NCBI GenBank assembly: GCA_963834365.1 | Contig: CAWIBS010000033.1 | Span: 62,001-126,000, forward strand | From: CAWJAP01 sp963834365 | Lineage (GTDB): Bacteria; Acidobacteriota; Vicinamibacteria; Vicinamibacterales; Vicinamibacteraceae | DNA length: 64,000 nucleotides | Direction of reading: 5' to 3' | Part shown: positions 10,851 through 18,627 of the stretch, piece by piece | Position numbering within the stretch: position 1 is the stretch's first letter | Layout: the number at the start of each line of letters is the position of its first letter | The notes under the pieces: generated by a model | Told to the model about the DNA's origin: nothing | Database searches by the model: none | The model's input: only the letters and a program-made list of their open reading frames with translations | Program-made: the position numbers and the translations under genes

Positions 10851-11851
10851 CGCCGGACGTTGTCCTTCGTGAAGGTGAACGGCACCCCGAGCAGGACGTT
10901 GTCGCCGCGAATCTCCAGGCTGCCCAGACGTCCGGCCGGGAACGTCGTCGCGCCGCTCTTGAGCGTGCCGCGCGACAGGCCATGAGCTACCTGCAGCGTC
11001 AGATAGCCGAGGTCGCGGGTGTTCCAGAGCACCGCCGAGTCGAGCACGCCGTCCTCGAGATACGGCCGGCTGGCATTGGGCAGCCCGAGGCCCGTCACCC
11101 TTACATCGGTCCGGCCCGACTGTTTCACCGCTTCCGATGCGCCCGGCACCGCGGGGGACGCGATAGCCATGACGACCTTCACCCCGGGGTGCACACGCAG
11201 CAACGTCTGCGTCTCGTCGAACGCGCGCTTCCGGTCATCGTCGCTGGGGCGAATGTCCACGAGCGTGAGGCCCGGGTGCTTTTCGGCGATGACTTCGCGA
11301 ATGTGCTTGATCCACTCGTTCTGGTTCGCGGCCGTGAGCGATCCCGTGATGATGGCGAACTGCCCTGTGCCCCCGAGAAGACGCGCCGCATGGCTCACGA
11401 GGGTTTCCGCGATGCCGCGCGGCGTCGCCTGGTTCACGAAGAAATCGCGGGCGTCGGGCTCCGCGTCCGCGTCCCACGTGATGACCTTGATCCCCTTGCC
11501 GCGCGCCTTGCGGAGCACGGTCGAGATCGCCTGCTTGTTCTCGACGCTCACGGCGAGCACATCGACGCCGCGGGTGATCCACGCTTCGACAACGTCGTTC
11601 TGTCTGGCCGGATCCGTGTCGGTCGGACCATCCCAGAGCAGCCGGATGCCGAGCGCCTGTGCGGCCTCGTCAGCGCCCTGCTTGCAACTCACGAAATAGG
11701 GATTGCCCTTGTTCTTGGGCATCATGGCCACGGTGAGCGAATCGCCACTGGTGGACGACCCGCCCCCGCATGCCGACGCCATCACGACCGCCAGTGCGGC
11801 CAGCCTGAGTCCCATCGTCGCGGTCGCTGAAGGTGTGCGCATTCGTTTCAT
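10838..11851 (-). CDS. rhaS: Sugar ABC transporter substrate-binding lipoprotein, probably for rhamnose
   Basis: 337 residues. The lipoprotein signal ends at MASACGGG, so the protein is anchored to the outer face of the inner membrane or in the periplasm. The mature part is a periplasmic binding protein of the ribose/RhaS/LsrB type: MMPKNKGNPYFVSCKQGADE, GVDVLAVSVENKQAIS, KVITWDADAEPDARDFFVNQ, and TGLGLPNASRPYLEDG. It delivers the sugar to the two permeases encoded upstream. Rhamnose is proposed because the isomerase and aldolase genes lie on the same strand 7-9 kb away; another deoxysugar or autoinducer-2-like ligand is possible. It follows the 248-residue membrane protein gene by only 12 bp. 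Confidence 0.8.
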   Translation of the reverse strand: MKRMRTPSATATMGLRLAALAVVMASACGGGSSTSGDSLTVAMMPKNKGNPYFVSCKQGADEAAQALGIRLLWDGPTDTDPARQNDVVEAWITRGVDVLAVSVENKQAISTVLRKARGKGIKVITWDADAEPDARDFFVNQATPRGIAETLVSHAARLLGGTGQFAIITGSLTAANQNEWIKHIREVIAEKHPGLTLVDIRPSDDDRKRAFDETQTLLRVHPGVKVVMAIASPAVPGASEAVKQSGRTDVRVTGLGLPNASRPYLEDGVLDSAVLWNTRDLGYLTLQVAHGLSRGTLKSGATTFPAGRLGSLEIRGDNVLLGVPFTFTKDNVRRFDF

Positions 11852-11863
11852 GCCGGGAACGCG

Positions 11864-12610
11864 TCAAGCGGCGGTCAGCCAGCGGGCGATGCGAAGCCAG
11901 GTGTCGGTCCCCGAGACGGCCAATCGCCCCGCCTGCGTCGCGAGGAGAAAGAGCCCGCCCCAGAGCGTCGCCGGATGCACGCGCCCGCGCGTCCGCCAGT
12001 CGTACACCAGCGCCACCACGACGATGAGGTCGGTGAGGCCGAAATACACCAACGGGCCCAGCGGGCTCACATACGGGAGCCGCGCGATCGCCGCCGTCAG
12101 GATGGCGACGGTCGACAGCAGCATGAGCCGCTTGTGGGTGGCAGGCTTCTGTCGTTGAGCGAGGCCAAGACCGACGAGCGTCGCGAAGGTGACGAGATCG
12201 GCCATCGGGATCGCGAGAAACACCAGCGGCGGCGGCAGGCCCTCCACCGTGAATCCACGGCGTGCGGCCGTAATGGCCACGATGTAGCCGACGACGAGCA
12301 TGAGCACCGCCAGCACGCCGCCGGCGACTCCCAGCTTCCGGTGGACCGGCGTCCGTCGGGCGGACACGAGCGCGGTCTGGACGACCAGGAGCACGATCCA
12401 GGCGCTGAAGACGACCCCATGGATCACGAACACCGTCGCCAGCGGCTCCTGGCGAAACGCGGGACGGAGATAGAACGTCGGCGCGAAGCCGGCAAAGACG
12501 ATCAGCGCCATTGCCGCGGCCATCGCCAGGAAGAATCGGCGATCCGGGGGCACGGCTGCCGCCGCCGCGCGCCGCGGCGCGGCCGCGACCACATCGAGGC
12601 GTGTGCTCAT
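11864..12610 (-). CDS. Conserved multi-pass membrane protein of unknown function
   Basis: 248 residues with about seven hydrophobic segments. The first follows PPDRRFF at about residue 23. Conserved-looking blocks are FAPTFYLRPAF, HGVVFSAWIVLLVVQT, RTPVHRKLGVAG and HKRLMLLSTVAI, the histidines lying near membrane edges as in heme- or quinone-binding membrane proteins. It resembles a widespread family annotated only as hypothetical (DUF2306-like), so no function is claimed. It sits between the importer permeases and their binding protein, 12 bp ahead of the latter. It may therefore be co-expressed without being part of the transporter. Confidence 0.65.
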   Translation of the reverse strand: MSTRLDVVAAAPRRAAAAAVPPDRRFFLAMAAAMALIVFAGFAPTFYLRPAFRQEPLATVFVIHGVVFSAWIVLLVVQTALVSARRTPVHRKLGVAGGVLAVLMLVVGYIVAITAARRGFTVEGLPPPLVFLAIPMADLVTFATLVGLGLAQRQKPATHKRLMLLSTVAILTAAIARLPYVSPLGPLVYFGLTDLIVVVALVYDWRTRGRVHPATLWGGLFLLATQAGRLAVSGTDTWLRIARWLTAA

Positions 12611-12668
12611 GGCGGAGGACGTGTATCGCGAGGATGGCGATCAAGTCAAGGCTCAGCTATATCCTGAC

Positions 12669-12797
12669 CCCGGAGTTCGCTTGTGTTGGTGATGTGGCGC
12701 AGGCCTTTTAGGCCTGCCCCGGCCCGCGTTGGCCGGGCTGAAGCCCGGCGCCACCTTGGCGGGCCCGTTGTCAACACAAGTGAGCTCCGGGCTTAGG
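12669..12797. repeat. Long palindromic element, copy 3
   Basis: The most regular copy. The left end CCGGAGTTCGCTTGTGTTG mirrors the right end CAACACAAGTGAGCTCCGG. The interior holds AGGCCTTTTAGGCCT and GCCGGGCTGAAGCCCGGC. The TAA stop of the downstream permease gene (reading leftward, 12793-12795) is made by the element's right edge, as the DUF1080 stop is at copy 1. It separates the permease from the 248-residue membrane protein gene. Confidence 0.85.
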
Positions 12798-13794
12798 ACT
12801 GGCGCCGGCTGCCCAGGGCGACCGCGGCGATGAGGAGCACGCCCGTCAGGATCCCGGCGAGCTCTGTTGGCCGGTCGGCGAGCCTCAGGCCGTTCTGCAG
12901 GATGCCGAGCGCCAGGACGCCGAGGAGTGTCCCGCCGACGCTGCCCCGGCCGCCGAAGATGGACGTGCCGCCGAGGACGACCGCGGTGATGGCCACGAGC
13001 TCGAAGCCGGTGCCGGCGTCGGCCTTGGCCTGGCCGAGCCGCGACGCGTACACGAGCGCCGCGAGGCCCGCCGACAATCCGGACAGGGCATACACCAGGC
13101 CAAGCCGCCGCCCCACCGGAATGCCGGCATGCCGCGCACCGTCGGGCGAGAAGCCGATCGCGCGCAGCGAGCGTCCGATGGTGAGGCGATGCACGAGAAT
13201 CGAGATCGCGAGGGCGGCGCCGCCGACGAGGAACACCTGTGTCGGGATTGTCCCGAAGCGGCCCTGACCGAGCACGAGGAACCATTCGGGGAAGTCCGCG
13301 TAGTTGCGGACCCCGCCTGAGATGCCTTCCGCGAGCCCGCGAAACAGCGAGAAGGTGGCCAGGGTGACGATGAGGGGCGGCAGCCCGGCGCGCGCGACGA
13401 GCAGCGCGTTGAGCAACCCGCCGGCCAGCGAAACGGTCAGGGCGGCGACGATCGCCAGCTCGAAAGGAAGGCCGGCCTCGCGCCACGAAGCCCCCAGCGT
13501 CACGGCCGACAGCGCCAGCAGCGATCCACTCGAAAGGTCGATGCCGCCGGTGAGAATCACCGGGGTGAGCGCCAGGGCGATGAGCGCCACTTCGCCGGTC
13601 GCACGGACGATCTCACCGGCGTTCTGCCAGGTCAGGAAATTCGTACCGGCGATCGCGAAGACGATGATCTCGACGACGACCAGCGTCGCGAGCGCGGCCT
13701 CGACGCTCCCGGGTACCGTCCAGCCTCGCCGCGCGCGCGCCAGACGAGAACCGCCGGCCACGACCAGCGCCGGAGGCAGCTGCTCACCCGGCAT
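12793..13794 (-). CDS. rhaQ: Sugar ABC transporter permease (second of two)
   Basis: 333 residues with about nine or ten membrane segments. It belongs to the RbsC/BPD_transp_2 permease class, shown by TPVILTGGIDLSSGSLLALS early and VVLGGTSIFGGRGSVGGTLL near the end. With the neighbouring permease it forms the inner-membrane channel of the importer. The gene starts inside the end of the first permease gene (11 bp overlap), so the two are translationally coupled. The C-terminus ends exactly at the edge of a palindromic element, which provides the stop codon. Assignment to RhaQ rather than RhaP rests on gene order only. Confidence 0.8.
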   Translation of the reverse strand: MPGEQLPPALVVAGGSRLARARRGWTVPGSVEAALATLVVVEIIVFAIAGTNFLTWQNAGEIVRATGEVALIALALTPVILTGGIDLSSGSLLALSAVTLGASWREAGLPFELAIVAALTVSLAGGLLNALLVARAGLPPLIVTLATFSLFRGLAEGISGGVRNYADFPEWFLVLGQGRFGTIPTQVFLVGGAALAISILVHRLTIGRSLRAIGFSPDGARHAGIPVGRRLGLVYALSGLSAGLAALVYASRLGQAKADAGTGFELVAITAVVLGGTSIFGGRGSVGGTLLGVLALGILQNGLRLADRPTELAGILTGVLLIAAVALGSRRQS

Positions 13795-14755
13795 GCGCTC
13801 TCCCCAGTCGAGGGCGATCGTGCGACGGGGCCATCACGTCGGCTGACACGGCCGCAAGGATGATCAGCCCCAGCAGCGCCCGCTCCCACGCGGCCTCGGT
13901 CCCGAGAAAGGTGAGCGCCGGGCCGACCAGCGAGAGCAGCGCCGCGCCGACCAGCGTGCCACGCAGCGAGCCGCGCCCGCCGGCAATCGAGGTGCCGCCG
14001 ACGACCACCGCCGCGATCGCGGACAGCTCCATCCCGATGCCCGCGTTGGTCTGGACGTCGATGAACTGCACGGCCGACAGCGTCGCCGCCAGGCCGCTCA
14101 TCGCCCCCATCAACACGAAGACCCAGAACACGACGACCACCGGGCGAATCCCCAGCAGGCGGGCGATCTCCGCGTCCGACCCGGTGGCATAGACAGCACG
14201 GCCCGCGCCCAGCGACGATGCCGCGACCGCAAGTCCGGCCCAGACCGCCAGCGCCACGCCAACCACGACGGCGCGACCGGTCCCCTGTCCCAGCCCGAAC
14301 CACTGGAATGTCGCGGGGAGGTCTTCCACCCAGACGCCGCCGGTCACCCACCGCAGCCCTTCGCGCAGCGCGACCATGGTGGCGAGCGTGACGACGATCG
14401 CGGGCAGCCGCAGCCTGGCCACCAGCACGCCGTTGATCGCGCCCAGCGCCGCCCCGGCCGCCACCGCACCCGCCGCCGCGGCCGGCATCGGCCATCCGGC
14501 CTTGGCGAGCAGACCGACGATCACGCCGCAGATGGCAAACTGCGATCCGACGGAGATATCGATCTGGCGGGCCAGGATGACGAGCGTCATGCCGCTCGCC
14601 ATCACCAGCAGGGGCGATGCGCCGACGGCGAGGTCGCGGAGGTTGGCGGGGGCGAAGAACGCCGGCGCCACGGCCGCGAGCAGCACGAGCAGGACCGCCA
14701 GCGCGATGGCCACCGACAGCTCGCGGCCAATCGTCAGGCGTGGGGTCGGGGGCAT
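13784..14755 (-). CDS. rhaP: Sugar ABC transporter permease (first of two)
   Basis: 323 residues with a membrane layout like its partner. Signature segments are GMTLVILARQIDISVGSQFA, LPAIVVTLATMVALREGL and AVVVGGTSIAGGRGSLRGTL. An imported pentose or deoxyhexose would pass through the heterodimer made with the next gene. The gene follows the ATPase with a 90-bp spacer containing a degenerate word tract, and overlaps the second permease by 11 bp. Confidence 0.8.
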   Translation of the reverse strand: MPPTPRLTIGRELSVAIALAVLLVLLAAVAPAFFAPANLRDLAVGASPLLVMASGMTLVILARQIDISVGSQFAICGVIVGLLAKAGWPMPAAAAGAVAAGAALGAINGVLVARLRLPAIVVTLATMVALREGLRWVTGGVWVEDLPATFQWFGLGQGTGRAVVVGVALAVWAGLAVAASSLGAGRAVYATGSDAEIARLLGIRPVVVVFWVFVLMGAMSGLAATLSAVQFIDVQTNAGIGMELSAIAAVVVGGTSIAGGRGSLRGTLVGAALLSLVGPALTFLGTEAAWERALLGLIILAAVSADVMAPSHDRPRLGRAHAG

Positions 14756-14763
14756 GGGATCAC

Positions 14764-14844
14764 AGTGACGAGTGACGAGTGACGAGTGACCAGTTACCAG
14801 TTACCAACTACCAGATACCAACTAGCGGCTACCGGCTGCCAGCG
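14764..14844. repeat. Degenerate word tract (AGTGACG then CAGTTACCA)
   Basis: Starts with four near-perfect AGTGACG heptamers and drifts into CAGTTACCA, ACTACCAGATACCA and GCTACCGGCTGCCA words. It lies between two genes of one operon (ATPase and first permease), so it is transcribed and is unlikely to be a strong terminator. The CAGTTACCA words are the same as in the tract at 113-252. Confidence 0.75.
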
Positions 14845-14845
14845 A

Positions 14846-16369
14846 TCATTTGTCCGGCTTCGCGGTCGCCTGCGGCGAGTGCCCGAGGGCCAGCGCCATG
14901 ACGGCTTCGGCGGTCGCGGACTCGCGGGAGAGCAGGCCGACGATGGCACCGTCGCGCATCACGGCCACGCGGTCGGCGAGCGCCAGCAGTTCGGGCAGGT
15001 CCGACGAGATGAGGACGATTGCCAGCCCCTCATCCGCCAGCGACGCGATCAGGCGATGAATCTCCGCCTTGGCGCCGATGTCCACGCCCTGCGTCGGTTC
15101 GTCGAGGATCAACACGCGCGGGCCTGTCGCCAGCCAGCGCGCGAGCGCCACCTTCTGCTGGTTCCCGCCGGAGAGCGTCGACACCGCCGCGTCCACCGAC
15201 GGAGTCCGGATCGCAAGCCGATCGACGAATCGCTGCGCCAGCGCCCGCTCGCGCGCGACGTCCAGCCACCCGGCGCGCGACACCGCCGCGAGCGATGCGA
15301 GGCTGACGTTTGCCGCCACCGGCAGATCGCCGATGACGCCGTGACGACGTCGATCCTCGGGGACGTAGGCCAGGCCGAGTCGCGCGGCCTGGGAAGGGCT
15401 GGTGACGCGCACCTCACGCGCGTCGAGACGGATCACGCCGCCATCGGCCGGGGAGAGTCCGAACAGCGTCCGCGCGAGCTCGGTGCGGCCGGCGCCGACG
15501 AGGCCCGCCAGGCCGAGAACCTCGCCGGCGGCGACGGTGAGATCGAGGCCGCGCAGTCCCTCCGCGTGACAGCGAATCCCGCGAACGTCCAGCAGCGGCG
15601 CGGGCGCCGGACGCGTCGCGCGAGGCGGTGCCGCGTGCGCCGCCAGCTCGCGTCCGACCATCCGCCGAATCAGCTCCGCGCGCGGAACGGCTCCACGCGA
15701 ATCGGTGGACACGTGCTGCCCGTCGCGCAGCACGGTCACGCGATCGGCAACCGCGTCCACTTCGTCGAGGCGATGCGAGATGTAGACGCTCGCCACGCCT
15801 CGCGCCGCGAGCTCGCGCACGAGCGCGAGCAGGCGGGCCGCGTCCACGTCGGGCAGCGACGCCGTCGGCTCGTCCAGGACGAGCACGCGGGCGTCGGCGC
15901 CCAGCGCCCGCGCCATCTCGACGAGCTGCTGCTCCGCCATTCGCAGCGTGCGGGCCGGGGCGTCCACGTCGAGGGTCATACCGACCCGCGCGAGCAGCGC
16001 TTGCGCGTGCCGGCGACGGTGCCCCCAGTCGATGCGCCGCCAGCGCGAGACCGGCTCGGTGCCCAGCGCGATGTTCTCGGCGACGGACAGATCCGGCAGC
16101 AGTGCCGGCTGCTGGTAGACCGGGGACACGCCCAGCGCGCGCATGCGGGACGGCGTCGCCGCGACCACCGGCCGCTGGTCGATCTCGACGCTGCCCGAAT
16201 CCGGCGCGATGGCGCCGGTGATGATCCTGACGAGCGTGCTCTTGCCGGCGCCGTTCTCGCCGACAAGGGCATGCACCTCGCCAGGGCGGACGTCGAACGA
16301 CACCCCGCGGAGGGCCTGCACGCCGCCGAACGATTTGCGAAGATCGAGCAGCCGGAGAAGCGGAGCCAT
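14846..16369 (-). CDS. rhaT: Sugar ABC transporter duplicated ATP-binding protein
   Basis: 507 residues with two ATPase domains in one chain, the usual form for ribose/rhamnose-type importers. Domain 1 has Walker A GENGAGKST and the signature RMAEQQLVEMARAL with VLVLDEPTASLP. Domain 2 has the degenerate Walker A GLVGAGRTE and the signature LSGGNQQKVALARWL with VLILDEPTQGVD, so probably only one site hydrolyses ATP well. It is the first gene of the importer operon (ATPase, permease, permease, membrane protein, binding protein). No regulator gene is visible nearby. Confidence 0.88.
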   Translation of the reverse strand: MAPLLRLLDLRKSFGGVQALRGVSFDVRPGEVHALVGENGAGKSTLVRIITGAIAPDSGSVEIDQRPVVAATPSRMRALGVSPVYQQPALLPDLSVAENIALGTEPVSRWRRIDWGHRRRHAQALLARVGMTLDVDAPARTLRMAEQQLVEMARALGADARVLVLDEPTASLPDVDAARLLALVRELAARGVASVYISHRLDEVDAVADRVTVLRDGQHVSTDSRGAVPRAELIRRMVGRELAAHAAPPRATRPAPAPLLDVRGIRCHAEGLRGLDLTVAAGEVLGLAGLVGAGRTELARTLFGLSPADGGVIRLDAREVRVTSPSQAARLGLAYVPEDRRRHGVIGDLPVAANVSLASLAAVSRAGWLDVARERALAQRFVDRLAIRTPSVDAAVSTLSGGNQQKVALARWLATGPRVLILDEPTQGVDIGAKAEIHRLIASLADEGLAIVLISSDLPELLALADRVAVMRDGAIVGLLSRESATAEAVMALALGHSPQATAKPDK

Positions 16370-16397
16370 CCTCGGCGAAATCGGCCCAGAGGTATAC

Positions 16398-16480
16398 CAC
16401 AGCCTTCGGAAGTACGAAGAACGAGGGACGAGGGATGAAGGTACCAGAGTACGAAGGACGAAGGACGAAGTGCAGGGCGC
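16398..16480. repeat. Degenerate word tract (GTACGAAGGACGAGG type)
   Basis: Drifting copies of AGTACGAAG, GACGAGG and GACGAAG fill the start of the 250-bp gap upstream of the importer ATPase gene. No gene or clear promoter is seen in the rest of the gap up to 16607. The word set differs from the CAGTTACCA tracts but the structure is the same. Confidence 0.65.
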
Positions 16481-16620
16481 GAACCTCTGTGCCGATTCAT
16501 GGATACGGACGAGGCGGAATCCGCAGCCGCCGAGCCGACTCGAGGCGGACGATTGAACGGTACCAAAGCTGACGGCCCGTGGTAAAAGTCGGAGGTCCCC
16601 AGCGCGCGGAGGAGGTCCTC

Positions 16621-16830
16621 ATGACGACCGGCCGCACGGGCATCAGCAATCGCGAAACCGCGGACGAAGAGCAGGTCGAGCGCGACGTTCTGGCGCGCGA
16701 CGACGATGCGACACGCGACTCGGCGGGGCACGTCGGTCTTGAAAGCCCCGCCGAGCGCCTGCAGCGCGAAGACGACGAGCACATTCAGGCCCCGGTCGCG
16801 GAGAGCAAACGCGGCAAGGGGTTCAAGTGA
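16621..16830 (+). CDS. Small charged hypothetical protein
   Basis: 69 residues, mostly hydrophilic, with an acidic middle (ETADEEQVERDVLARDDDAT) and a basic end (ESKRGKGFK). No membrane segment, cysteine motif or known domain is visible. A good Shine-Dalgarno sequence, GGAGGAGG at 16608-16615, sits the right distance before the ATG, which is the main support for a gene. It lies alone between the divergent importer and the end of the gas-vesicle operon, and is followed by two REP-like palindromes. Confidence 0.5.
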   Translation: MTTGRTGISNRETADEEQVERDVLARDDDATRDSAGHVGLESPAERLQREDDEHIQAPVAESKRGKGFK

Positions 16831-16845
16831 CGGGTCGGCCCCGGG

Positions 16846-16925
16846 GTCCGGCTGACGCCGGACACCACGCCACCACACGGGGTCACCACCACCGCGGGGT
16901 CCGGCTGAAGCCGGACACTACGTCA
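16846..16925. repeat. Two REP-like palindromes
   Basis: Two direct copies of GTCCGGCTGAAGCCGGAC: the first (16846) has one change in the loop (CTGACG), the second (16899) is exact and is followed by ACTACGTCA. They separate the small + strand gene from the convergent gvpK gene and could terminate both transcripts. Confidence 0.85.
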
Positions 16926-16938
16926 CGACGGTCGCGAG

Positions 16939-17302
16939 CTACCGCAAACGGCCGAGGGGCCCGAGACCGAGGTTGAGCTCTTCGGGATCGAGGTCGAAAG
17001 TGCGAGCGAGAATCGGTGATGGTCTGCTCGAGTTGCATGAGCGCGCGCCCCAGCCGCTCGACTTCTGCGGCCGACAGCGTCTTGCGCTCGAGACGACGCA
17101 GCGTCTGACGTTCGAGCAGGTCTCTCACGAACCCGGCGAGCGAGAGCAGCAGACGCATCAGCGATCGCTGCATGTCGTCCGGATCGAGCTCGAGCCGGGT
17201 TCGCGCAGGGACCGCGGGAGACGAGCGCGGCTGGCGCACCCTGGCGCGCGGGCGCGCCGTCTTCCCGACCCGCTTCCCGGGCGGGCGACCCGTCTTCTTC
17301 AT
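16939..17302 (-). CDS. gvpK: Gas vesicle protein GvpK, one apparent frameshift
   Basis: GvpK is a small protein required for gas-vesicle assembly in many clusters. The conserved core is LELDPDDMQRSLMRLLLSLA, RDLLERQTLRRLE and EVERLGRALMQLEQTI. The frame breaks near 17010; one frame over the expected tail (TFDLDPEELNLGLGPLGRLR) appears and stops at 16939, giving about 120 residues. Uncorrected, the frame runs on through the REP palindrome to 16883. The basic N-terminal 35 residues (PGKRVGKTARPRARVRQPR) are an addition to the usual core. It overlaps the preceding gvpA-family gene by 4 bp (ATGA) and is the last gene of the cluster. Confidence 0.88.
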
Positions 17303-17577
17303 CGTCGCCGCCTTCGCGGCTTGACGCGTGGCGCCGGCGCCGCGCCGAAGATGCGATCGACCGCTCCGACGAGCGCGCCGAGCCTGACGTACAGCAAGTC
17401 CACGTCGGCGAGCGCAATCACGAGCTCCGCGTCCACCACGACGCCTTTGTGGAGCAGACTGTCGACGAGATCCAGCAGCGACGGCTCGGGATCCCCCGCA
17501 CCGACCAGGGCCGCGGCGAGGCTCGGGCCCCGAGGTGGTGGTGGGCGGCGCGGGCGGATGGGCAACTTGGGAGGCAC
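17299..17577 (-). CDS. GvpA-family minor gas vesicle protein (GvpJ/GvpS-like)
   Basis: 92 residues. The region SLLDLVDSLLHKGVVVDAEL with IALADVDLLYVRLGALVGAV carries the helix-strand-strand-helix pattern of GvpA relatives, with changes that place it with the minor tip or scaffold proteins (J, S or M types) and not the shell subunit. In actinobacterial clusters a GvpS-type protein likewise precedes GvpK. The start is taken as GTG 17577 because the gvpF stop lies at 17603; the N-terminus is proline- and arginine-rich. The tail is very basic (KPRRRRR). Overlaps gvpK by 4 bp. Confidence 0.75.
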   Translation of the reverse strand: MPPKLPIRPRRPPPPRGPSLAAALVGAGDPEPSLLDLVDSLLHKGVVVDAELVIALADVDLLYVRLGALVGAVDRIFGAAPAPRVKPRRRRR

Positions 17578-17602
17578 GAGGATCGCAGGCGGTTCGGCAG
17601 GC

Positions 17603-18340
17603 TCAGACGAAGCTGTAAGCGGGATGTGGGCCGAGGACTGCGACCTCGAGCCCGAGGGAGCGCAGGCGGCGACGCCCGCGGCTGACGACCGTCCTGAACG
17701 CGCGCAGGTTTCGTCGAGCGACGAGGAACTGGCGTGAGATGGCCGGCGCTTTCGGCAGCGCCCGCGAGGAGCGCGTCCGGGTTCGTGACGCAAGCAGGGC
17801 CAGCTCTTTGAACAAGGCCGCCGCCGCTCGTGTCTGTTCCGGCGTCGGCGCAGCGTCACGACGAATGCGCTCCGCGCGCGCTTCGAGAAACGCCGTTCCC
17901 GACGGTGCGGCCGTCGTCGCCGTCGACGTCTCGGGCGCGGGCCACACACGCACGCCGCATTCCAGCCGTCCTCGTACCCCGGCCAGCGTGCGATCGAGCC
18001 GGCGCTTCGCGCGGCGCAGCTTCGCGACGAGCGCCGCTTCGTCGCGGAAGACCGCGAAGAGACGCATCGGCGCCACGGCATTGGCGCCGAGTACCGCCTC
18101 GACCACGCGCTCGTGGCCGAGCGCGCACTCGCCCACCCAGTCCATGTCCGACAGCCTCGCCCTGACGGCGTCCGCGGCGAACACCGCGGCCGGCACCTCG
18201 GCGGCGATCGCCCACCGGCGCGTGCCGACTGTGATGGCACGCGGAGGGCCGGCGCCGGGAACGCCGGCGCGCCGCGGCACGCGGGGCTTCCGGGCGTGCT
18301 CGACAATCGCGTAGACGTAGAGGGCGACGTCAGTCGTCAT
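17603..18340 (-). CDS. gvpF: Gas vesicle protein of the GvpF/GvpL family
   Basis: About 245 residues. GvpF/L proteins are accessory assembly factors, some of which bind GvpA. Seen here: the opening ALYVYAIVEHA, the middle MDWVGECALGHERVVEAVLG and VAPMRLFAVFRDEAAL, and a C-terminal LGLEVAVLGPHPAYSFV, which is close to the family's ending GPWPPYNF. The start is ATG 18340, which overlaps the stop of gvpG by 11 bp; an upstream in-frame ATG would bury gvpG. The region around residues 150-200 is arginine- and alanine-rich. Confidence 0.85.
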   Translation of the reverse strand: MTTDVALYVYAIVEHARKPRVPRRAGVPGAGPPRAITVGTRRWAIAAEVPAAVFAADAVRARLSDMDWVGECALGHERVVEAVLGANAVAPMRLFAVFRDEAALVAKLRRAKRRLDRTLAGVRGRLECGVRVWPAPETSTATTAAPSGTAFLEARAERIRRDAAPTPEQTRAAAALFKELALLASRTRTRSSRALPKAPAISRQFLVARRNLRAFRTVVSRGRRRLRSLGLEVAVLGPHPAYSFV

Positions 18341-18611
18341 CGCCGACGTCCACGACGATGTCGGCCGCGACCACACGGGTGTCCGCGCCAATGACGTGGG
18401 CGCCACTCTGGTCCGGCCGCAGGGCGCGCAGTTGTGCGAACACGTCGCGTTCGACGGCGGCGAACGCCGCCTCGTCGAGGCGGCCCTCTTCGAGCGCCAG
18501 CTGCGCCTCCACGAGGCGCGCCTTCAGCTGCGCGTCGTCGCCGAGCTCTTCGTCCACGGCGGTCGCAATCGAGCGGAAGACGAAGCCGAGGAAGGAATCG
18601 ATGACGAACAT
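18330..18611 (-). CDS. gvpG: Gas vesicle protein GvpG
   Basis: 93 residues. GvpG is a small, partly helical assembly protein. The opening FVIDSFLGFVFRSIATAVDE and the helix LKARLVEAQLALEEGRLDEA followed by FAAVERDVFAQLRALR match the family (two helices typical of GvpG). The C-terminal 25 residues (GAHVIGADTRVVAADIVVDV) are an extra beta-like tail. It sits 16 bp after gvpL and overlaps gvpF, so translation is tightly linked. Confidence 0.85.
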   Translation of the reverse strand: MFVIDSFLGFVFRSIATAVDEELGDDAQLKARLVEAQLALEEGRLDEAAFAAVERDVFAQLRALRPDQSGAHVIGADTRVVAADIVVDVGDDD

Positions 18612-18627
18612 CCCGCGTTCGCGCCGG

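Noticed and set aside
14764..14844. Possible CRISPR array because of regular short repeats
   Set aside because: The units are 7-10 bases and run directly into each other with no unique spacers; no cas genes are present.
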